64,000 nucleotides of DNA. Origin: Acorus gramineus (lineage: Eukaryota > Streptophyta > Magnoliopsida > Acorales > Acoraceae). Shown in pieces: positions 56,946 to 64,000 of this stretch (position 1 is its first letter; every line of letters begins with the position of its first letter). The position numbers and the translations under genes were made by a program. The stretch lies in NCBI GenBank assembly GCA_030737835.1, contig CM060848.1:7524063-7588062 (forward strand), given 5' to 3'. Below the pieces are notes generated by a model, which made no database searches, was not told where the DNA came from, and worked only from the letters and a program-made list of their open reading frames with translations.

Positions 56946-58990
56946 TTACCGCATATGCTGCAAGTTCTCCTCTTTCCCACGTCCTCCATTGCTATTTCTT
57001 TTCCTCCTTTCAATCTTTTTTCCATTTCCTTTTATTTTTGATATATTTGGTGGATAGACATTCATGCTTGAAGGGACTGATGTACTTTTAGATTGTAATG
57101 GAATGTTACTATCACATGCATTATATGAGGCCTTCAATTTCTCTAAATCTTTCAACATTTCTTTCGCTACATTGCACACTTCAATCAGAGCGTCATTCAA
57201 GCATTCAGTAAAGCCACAAGTAATCTCAAGATTCTTTTTGCTATTTCCTGTATTTGAAGCTCTATGCCCTTGAAGTTCCACTCTAGCATCATCATATACT
57301 GTCTTTGATTTGGCTGTGGTAGTCCATCTTTCAAGAATGAGATTTTCAAACAGGCAATTAATAAAGTTGTTTCCTAATACAACAATAATATGTGAGCACG
57401 AGATGCCATCATTTTTAAAATTTTACATAAGCAAGTAATCACATGATCTAAGAGATTATACAAAACCTCACGAAATTTATTTGAATTGCCTGCCTTTTAA
57501 CAATATAGACTTGTGCATGACCTTCTGAATACTTCAACATTGTCCCATACTGTATAGAAGATAGCACTTCCTTCTGAAACATGTTCAAAATCTTGTGAGT
57601 GTATCGTTTGGCGATTTACAGCTCAATAGCAAAACTTGTGTGACAATATCTAGGGATTTATCAAGTGTGCCATGATCAACCACTAACTCTTTGTACCTTT
57701 GAGGCTCTAAGGCCTTGTCAAACAGCTGAAAAAACTCAAGCAGACTATGTCATTTGTTTAAATACTTGTCAAAAATAGAATTCTGTGCAATGAATATGAT
57801 TTTAAAGAACAATGGAATCCACTTTTCATGGATATTAAATAATGTTGTAAACCATTCGTTATGCTCTAACTGAAATTTAGTTATTAAACTCCAACACTTT
57901 GCATCAAACTCATCCGATGTTTCTGACCCATATACACATTCTTTGAATGTGTTGATTTTATCTGATAACTTCTTCATTATATGCCAAATGTAAAATCTTT
58001 GACACACGTGGGAGAACGAATGTGCAATTGCAACCCCTATATCAGCATCTTGATCTGTGATGAAAGTTTTTGGTGAACGGTTTCCCACTACTTCCTGTCA
58101 TTTGTCAAATAGCCACAAAAACAAAATTCAATCTTTTCATCCTTCAACAATCCACAACCAAAATGAATGGACTGAAAATGTTGATTGACTCTAGTAAAAG
58201 GTGCACATATCAAAGAATATTTGTTTATGCTATAAATTGTGTCAAATACAACTCTATCCCCAAACTTAGCATATGCCTTTCTAACATCACCGTCGGCCGA
58301 AAAAATAATATGTCAACTTGTTCTCCTCATCAACTTCATAAGCAAAATAAAAGGACGGATTCATTGTTTTTTCTCTTTGAAGTGGTTTAGAAACAATTCT
58401 GCATCATAATTTTTTAATTCATCTCCAATTTTCGCTAAATAATTTCCAACATCCCTCTCCGTACACCCAATTTGTGCATATCCTCCTGAATCCCTGTCCA
58501 TAATGGACATGACTTGTGCAGCGCTCACATTTGATCCTTTAAATGTGCTAATCAATTTTTTTTGAGCATTTGTTACATCTTTGTGTGATCGTAAGAAGTG
58601 AGTTTTTCTAGGAATACACAAGCTATGGGTATGACCTTCTACATGAACCCATACCTTCATTTTTTATCATCTTTCACAAAGGATATTTTAGCCTTGCATC
58701 CTAGTCTTGTGTGTACACTAGTGGATGAGTTAAAACCTTCTTTTGAACAAACAAAATCTCTCATATAAAGTTCCTTTAAACCACCAATATCATGATATTT
58801 CGTAGATGATTTTCAAACACCGAAGCTTCCAATTTTGACATAGTTCTTATAAAATTTATCTGCTTCGTCAATAGAATCAAAAGACATCCCTAAGACTGGT
58901 ATACATTCATCATCAACAGTTGGAACCCAAATTCCACTATCAATGCTATCAACAGTTTCATCAACATAACTCCATCTTCTGCTCTTGACA
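56946..58990 (-). pseudogene. FAR1/FHY3-related protein, decayed
   Basis: FAR1-related proteins are transcription factors descended from Mutator-like transposases. Pieces in order on the minus strand: the FAR1 N-terminal domain (PVLGMSFDSIDEADKFYKNY, about 58900-58830); an in-frame TGA at 58815-58813 right after FGV; KSSTKYHDIGGLKELYMRDF, RLGCKAKISF; a frame change; VEGHTHSLCIPRKTHFLRSH; a MULE-type part with KTFITDQDADIGVAIAHSF and WHIMKKL (58088-57750); ALEPQRYKELVVDH; KMFQKEVLS-like text; a SWIM zinc finger CLCKILKNDGISCSH (about 57427-57383); and RWTTTAKSKTVYDD with a basic C-terminal tail to 56946. Several stops and frame changes remain even if introns are allowed, so it is most likely dead. 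It could be either a FAR1-like host gene or a mobile relative. Confidence 0.8.
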
Positions 58991-59254
58991 TTTTTGCTGG
59001 AAAAAATATCACATACATACATATACATAAAAAATGAACAAAAAAAATGGAAGGGTAGAATGTCATTGTGATTTTTAAATTTTAATGTTTTATATAACTG
59101 GATGGACATATAGGTGTGTTGAAATATGTCTATTAATATATTTCGCAAAGTAAAGACAACAAAATACACTGAAAAACTTGACCACCACAAGCATATGCAC
59201 AAAACAAAGAAGAGCTATAATTAGGCCTGATAGGAAACTACCACAGGTTTTTCC

Positions 59255-59450
59255 TATCCATATACAATCATCAAACACTCTTGAAATAAGTTAAAAAAAA
59301 CAACATTTTTTTTTGTTCATATACAATCATCAAACACTCTTGAAATAAGTTTAAAAAACAGACTTTTTTCTGTCCATATACAATCGTCAAACACTCCTAT
59401 CAGTCATCAAACACTCCCCCATATAGAATCATCAAACACTCCTATCTATA
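59255..59450. repeat. Tandem repeat, unit about 60 bp
   Basis: 'catatacaatcatcaaacac' followed by 'tcttgaaataagtttaaaaaa' occurs near 59261 and 59319, with shortened copies near 59377, 59403 and 59423. Non-coding; close upstream of the FAR1-like pseudogene. Confidence 0.8.
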
Positions 59451-59549
59451 TCTTCTCTGTCTTTTCTGAAGCTTAATATATGTGAATTTGATTCAAAACC
59501 AAAATGAAAAACCCAGATGAATCCCAAGAATTGAAATCGTAATATGTCC

Positions 59550-59700
59550 CCATAGTTGTTTGGGCACGCCTAGGTGAGTAGGCACTCTATTCAGGCCTGG
59601 GCACCCGTCTGTCTAACAAAGGGGTGCATTGGACGAGCACCTGGGCCTTTCTAGCTGCCTAGGCCTCGCTCGGCCTGCTCGACCGACAAACAGTGATTAG
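59550..59700. repeat. TAGGC-rich degenerate repeat
   Basis: Clusters of 'gcctagg', 'taggcac' and their complements over about 150 bases. This resembles widespread plant hAT-related repeat ends. A related block lies at 55618-55700, on the other side of the FAR1-like pseudogene, but no matching inverted ends could be defined. Confidence 0.4.
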
Positions 59701-59815
59701 AAAATAAAACCTAACATTAAAAAAAAACTTAGTTTTTCAAGATCTTCTTCTGCCCCACACAATAGCCGCCGATGATTGCTCGAACAACAGCAGCTCCTCT
59801 CCAGGTGAGACTCTC

Positions 59816-59841
59816 TTTCTTTCTTTCTTTCTTTCTTTCTT
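59816..59841. repeat. TTTC microsatellite
   Basis: Six consecutive TTTC units, 'ctttctttctttctttcttt'. The short GC-rich stretch just before it (about 59760-59805), with 'atgattgctcgaacaacagc' and a donor-like CAG|GTGAGA, could be a first exon, but nothing downstream supports it. Confidence 0.75.
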
Positions 59842-59844
59842 CTT

Positions 59845-61800
59845 ATTTTTCTCTCTTCCTCCTCTATTCACTCTCCTTCTCCCGATTTTTCTGATTTTCT
59901 CCCATCTCCATGTCCCGACTCCTGATGCCCCTCCATTTGTGCTTCTTGAACTCAATATCTCCCCCATCTTTTTTTCTCTGCCAGTCCACACTCAACATGT
60001 TTCTTGTCAACAATGCCCATTTGTCCTCTCTCTCTCTCTAGTCTGATTTATTTTAATATCATATACTTTTTTTTTTTTTCAAAATCTAATTTTATCATTG
60101 TCTTTTGCACCTCCACCAATAATTTTTTTGTTTTCTAGTGAATGTTTTCTTGTACTTTAATTTGAAATATCTGACCAACTTTTAGTATAATTTACTTATT
60201 CAATCGTCATCTTGTCTCTGTCAAGTACAAACCCTTGTGCACTGTGCAATTTTTGGTCTTTTCTGAATGGTTTTTATCCACACATTTTAATTTTAAAACA
60301 AGCTTTTAGCATTGTTTATTACATTGAAGTGTTATTTATATTTTTATAATTATACTCTTGCTAGCATTGTCAAGAACCTGTGGTCTTTTAGCATTGTCAA
60401 GAATATTGTGTAAATAAGATTTTCCAAATTTTATTCTTGTTTTTCTCAAGTCACAAACGATGACATGTTGACGATTCAAAAACAAATTTGCGATTTAATA
60501 ATAGGGCACTGAAAGATGGTATGGCTATACGTTATATGTGATTGTGTGTTTCATTTGCTTTAATAGATTAAATTTTTTTATTATAGTTAATGCATAAAGT
60601 TTCATCTTCTACATCTAAGGGTTTTCATTGTTTAATTTTTTTATGGACAGGTAACACTCTTAATTCAAAATGATGATCTTATGTAACTCCAACTAAATGA
60701 AGATGACTATATTTGTGTTTGTGAAATACCAAAACACAAGGTTGATTTATTGATTTATTCAGTTATGTATCAAAATCAAACCAAGTGTTTTTATATATTT
60801 GTTTAGGTAGCAAATTTTAGAAATTTGCACAGAGTTCGAGTGCGTGCCAACAATGTTGTTGAACTAGACCCATATGTTGAAAGTCTATATACCCTTTAAA
60901 AAGCTACTTGTAAGTTGGATTACAATTTTGAACTATTTAACTGTAGAGTGCAATTTGTTTTGTAGTTGAGAAATGACTATTTTCTATATTTTGTACCTTT
61001 CTTATGTATGTTCCTAATTATGCTATCACTTTTATCAACGGTAAATTATCAATGTAAGTATTATGGTTCATAATATAATTTTATGTTTTTTATGCATGTA
61101 CTAAAACTGTTTAAATCATGTAGACCATTTGGTCGATTGTAGTGGGATGAGACTGTTCCGACTGTGGTAACAAGAGTTGAGTCTCATAATCAAGTAATTT
61201 TCTTTTAATTATTGCTTATCACTTTTCTGTACCATTGTGTTATTATATCTAGTGGTTCTCATTTTTTTTCAGATTATAATACATCATGTGCAAGGATCTC
61301 ATGATTGGAATAAGCTATTTGGAATGGTTAAGGAATGATAAGCAGATATTTTAATCTCGAATTGTTGATAAACCCTATATTAACAATTCCAAGAATATAT
61401 ATAAACCCTATATTAACTTATATCTTTATCCAAACGGATCATTATGATTTAGTTTCATGTTTCCTCTCAACCTTGTTGACCAGGTTATTGTCATGCTTCC
61501 TCATATGCATCATCCGAGACCCCGTGTGAGGGTTGCTGCAGCCAAACAACCTAGGTTTGTACCGGAGCCAGAGAGGAATTATTACCTTTGAAAATCGAGC
61601 ATTTCATAGAAACCACTGATCAATTTTACCACATTTTTTGAATGGTTGGGATCAGTGGAAATTAACACTCAAGTTCATCGCAACAAAAATCAACTTCTCC
61701 TAAATTGGGATCAATGGTTTCTCGTGAATATTTAAATCCCTAATTAAATCAACTTCTCCTACACCTCATACATGTCACGTAAATCCAATGTTATCCTAAC
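59845..61800. other. AT-rich region with weak exon-like pieces, no gene assigned
   Basis: Exon-like segments occur at about 60808-60897 (NFRNLHRVRVRANNVVELDP) and 61140-61195 (WDETVPTVVTRVESH), the second with a downstream piece IIIHHVQGSHDWNKLFGMVK at about 61271-61335. All are short and hold or adjoin stops. I do not recognise the source protein; a decayed gene is possible. Confidence 0.3.
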
Positions 61801-61818
61801 CTTAAACCTGACCTCAGC

Positions 61819-62145
61819 TATATAAGCCACAGCAGTTCTTCTTCTTCTTCCCAACAATTTGTGTTTCAGTTTCTCATTCAAAATGTATTCTCCCTCTCCC
61901 CCCCCCCCCCCTCTCTCTCTCATCCTACCCTTTTCCCTCTCAACCCCCTCTCTCCGGCGGGCCGCCTTTCCTACGCGGCTCCTTCACCTCCGGCAGCGAG
62001 TTGCTTTTCCTTCTTCATTGCTCCTCCCGCTCCGACAAGCACTGGGGGCCAGTTTTCATGCAAGTGCACCAGTACTGTATATGATGTTGAGGATGATTAT
62101 ACTCTTCGGCTCTTCCTCCTAAGCACGAGATCATCTTTCAGATAG
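61819..62145 (+). promoter_or_regulatory. TATA-like promoter and possible leader exon
   Basis: CTATATAAGCC at about 61819 is followed by a CTT-repeat leader and two overlapping open frames starting at 61859-61883 in CT-rich DNA. One, [20 protein letters not shown], would make a Ser/Pro/Leu-rich N-terminus like an organelle targeting peptide. No continuing exon is found, so coding is doubtful. Confidence 0.3.
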
Positions 62146-62149
62146 GAGG

Positions 62150-63099
62150 GGGGGAGGGTGTTATTGTCGCTTTGTTTTCACTGTACGCATCAAAAGGGCC
62201 CATGTCACCCGTTAGTGGGTTGGTCGCCAAGGTATAAAAATCATTTTTATTTTATTATTTTTTTTATATTTAGTGAATACTATATAACTACATTTTAGTA
62301 CTATTTCCTTGTCTTGTAATTGAGATCAGAGTATCCGAGATTGATAATTGAGATCAGAGTCTTAGTGAGTCAATCAATCAGTTTATAGTGACTTCTTTAA
62401 GCTCAGTAAAAGATTTGGTCCTTCAGAATGTAAAAAAACTGTTAGGAAGACTCATCACATGGCTTCACTGTTGAGAACCTTGACGACCATTCCAACTTGA
62501 ATGTACATGAAATTATCATGTAACAACCTTAAATCCACATGAATAAGGTAAAAAAGAGAAGAATAAGTTTAGTCAAGAAAGAACATGTTTGTTTAATATG
62601 CCTTTATACACTTTAATTATACGTAGATGGAGAAGGAATAGTTTCAACTTATATATACAAAACTATAACTACAATATGATGAAACAAAGAAAAGATAACA
62701 GTCTATTCCTGCAATGATTTGGCATACACATTATAAATCCTACAATGTATATACAGGGTTTCATTCCCACAGTAAATTTCTTTTCGTTACCTTCTTGACA
62801 ATCTCCACCCATACCTCCAATTCGTACTGGAATTCCCAGTAAGCTTGGAGCCTTGGATGTAAAAGTTGTTCCATTTATTACAAGCCTCTTTTAGAAATGA
62901 TACCTTTGGGAAAATTGTGTCCGTGATACTTTTAATAAAAAAATACCCCATGCAGGACATTGATGCAATGAAATATTTCATACAAATGATGTTGGTTGAA
63001 AACAACTGATCTTCGAGGCTCTCATATTAATTTACTTGTCTTCACAATGCACGGGGAAAATAATGGTACTAACAAATCTTTTTTTATATATACTTTCCA
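62150..63099. other. Spacer without recognisable features
   Basis: AT-rich, no coding frame of interest; nothing seen. Confidence 0.4.
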
Positions 63100-63108
63100 A
63101 TGTACATC

Positions 63109-63572
63109 TGTAGTGGTGGCTTGCGGCTGAAGCGTGATATTACAGAGTATGGTGAGTTTGTTCGCAGCTTCAATGCGCCCTCAATTGATGAGAAATTTGA
63201 ATTATTGGCATGTAAGTGGGTTTTTAACCTTTTGTTTAGGTTCCGTGAAGTGTGCATGAGAATGAAATGTGGGCAAGAATTTTAACCAGTAACTTGTCTA
63301 TGCTTCTAGTGTAGCTAATGTCTTCATCGTCGCACCCGAAAGTCTTGCTTCCCTTTTTGAGGGAACTCCAAGCATCAAGAAAGACGCATTGAGGTACATA
63401 TAATTAATTGGAAATCTCTATGTTTCTGAGATTCCCAACAATTTTATAAAATGATAGGCAAGATGCATTGCAATCATTGTCTTTGTGTTCTTAACAGGTT
63501 CATTCAACTGAGGGAGGACTTCAAAACCCTAAGATTGCGTCCAGGTTGAGTAGCTTGACAGCTGAGACATAG
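63109..63572 (+). pseudogene. SEC10: Exocyst complex component SEC10, C-terminal exons only
   Basis: SEC10 is a subunit of the exocyst, which tethers secretory vesicles to the plasma membrane. Three exon-like pieces with GT-AG borders match the C-terminus. Exon to 63211: GGLRLKRDITEYGEFVRSFN then APSIDEKFELLA. Exon 63315-63393: NVFIVAPESLASLFEGTPSI then KKDAL. Exon from 63498: RFIQLREDFK. In the spliced frame a TGA follows at 63547 (RLRPG-stop), whereas the expected ending KIASRLSSLTAET with a TAG at 63570 is in a frame two bases away, so a small insertion has damaged the end. The residues between FELL and NVF are also shortened. No upstream SEC10 exons (about 750 residues) are seen in the preceding kilobases, so this is most likely a partial duplicate. 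Confidence 0.75.
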
Positions 63573-64000
63573 ACCAAATCATGGCTTAGAAGACCTGATA
63601 GCGATGGTGATATGAACTTCCAGTACTCCCAGTCTGTTCCATCTGATTATATGCTGCAGACGAATGCCAACTTAATTCCATCTCATGTAGCAGGATTCAA
63701 AGGGCTTGGTTGTCATCTTAATTCCATCTTCACCATAGTTATGCTCTGGGTTGGGGCGTATGCCAACTCTTATATCTTTTGGATCAGGAAAGGATAGCCA
63801 CTTAGCACTCAGTGTATCATTTTTCTTATTTGATTTTACAACCAATACTGCTATGCAGAATCACAAAACTAGGCTTTGGGTGGGTCAGCAATTTTTTTTG
63901 TCATGGAAGCAAGCATTCAACCATATGTTGATAGTTTTTGAGCTTGTTCTTTAACTGTTATATGGGTTTTGTTATTTTTATCTTTGATGTGGTGTATTAT
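63573..64000. other. Downstream flank of the SEC10 fragment
   Basis: Probably former 3' UTR. The frame at 63612-63797 (MNFQYSQSVPSDYMLQTNAN) has no recognised motif. Nothing else seen up to the window edge. Confidence 0.4.

Noticed and set aside
61140..61335. Auxin-response-factor-like exons (WDETVPTVVTRVESH)
   Set aside because: Only a vague likeness to a WDE...RV pattern, with a stop next to it; not enough to name.
1..64000. tRNA, rRNA, CRISPR array or phage-type systems
   Set aside because: No cloverleaf-like gene, rRNA segment or regularly spaced repeat-spacer array was seen; the DNA is plant nuclear.

Overview
The window is nuclear DNA of a flowering plant. Its genes are split by introns with GT-AG borders, and it carries plant-specific families (a DHHC S-acyltransferase of the PAT19/PAT20 type, an L-type lectin receptor kinase, a FAR1/FHY3-like protein, plant LTR retrotransposons of the Tat, Tekay/Del and TNT1/Tork types, and Tourist-like and Mutator-like MITEs). 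A dicot or early-diverging eudicot seems likely, but the species cannot be fixed from the sequence. Layout, left half: positions 1-24.8 kb are almost wholly repetitive. A diverged tandem array (about 0.53-2.64 kb) is followed by a Tat-type LTR (3.1-4.4 kb), a foldback element (4.56-5.43 kb), then a block of Tekay/Del chromovirus LTRs: a 3.76 kb LTR (6.44-10.2 kb, minus), a decayed RT-integrase-chromodomain body (10.2-12.5 kb, minus), a second diverged LTR (12.5-15.1 kb, minus) and a truncated third LTR in opposite orientation (15.1-17.8 kb, plus). The first and third LTR form near-identical inverted arms about 2.8 kb long and 5.8 kb apart. A decayed Tat gag and its 5' LTR follow on the minus strand (17.8-20.3 kb), then other LTR-like DNA and nested MITEs (23.5-24.84 kb). 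Layout, right half: 25.15-42.03 kb is the one apparently intact large gene, a nine-exon DHHC protein S-acyltransferase (729 aa). Its sixth intron is 10.8 kb and holds a SINE-like piece, a probable solo LTR, a LINE 3' end and a complete-ended copia element (34.18-38.04 kb, 5-bp target duplication) that has lost its reverse transcriptase and RNase H. From 43 to 45 kb there are MITE and LTR fragments. A broken L-type lectin receptor kinase lies at 45.9-47.7 kb. A 2-oxoglutarate/Fe(II)-oxygenase-like gene lies on the minus strand (54.31-49.7 kb, two coding exons, 3 kb intron). A decayed FAR1-related gene lies on the minus strand (59.0-56.9 kb). The last three coding exons of an exocyst SEC10-like gene lie near the right edge (63.1-63.57 kb), apparently a fragment. 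The genes are independent plant loci with no operon-like logic. I found no convincing new biological system. The most noteworthy structures are the head-to-head LTR palindrome, the RT-less copia derivative in the PAT intron, and the nested MITEs just upstream of the PAT gene.
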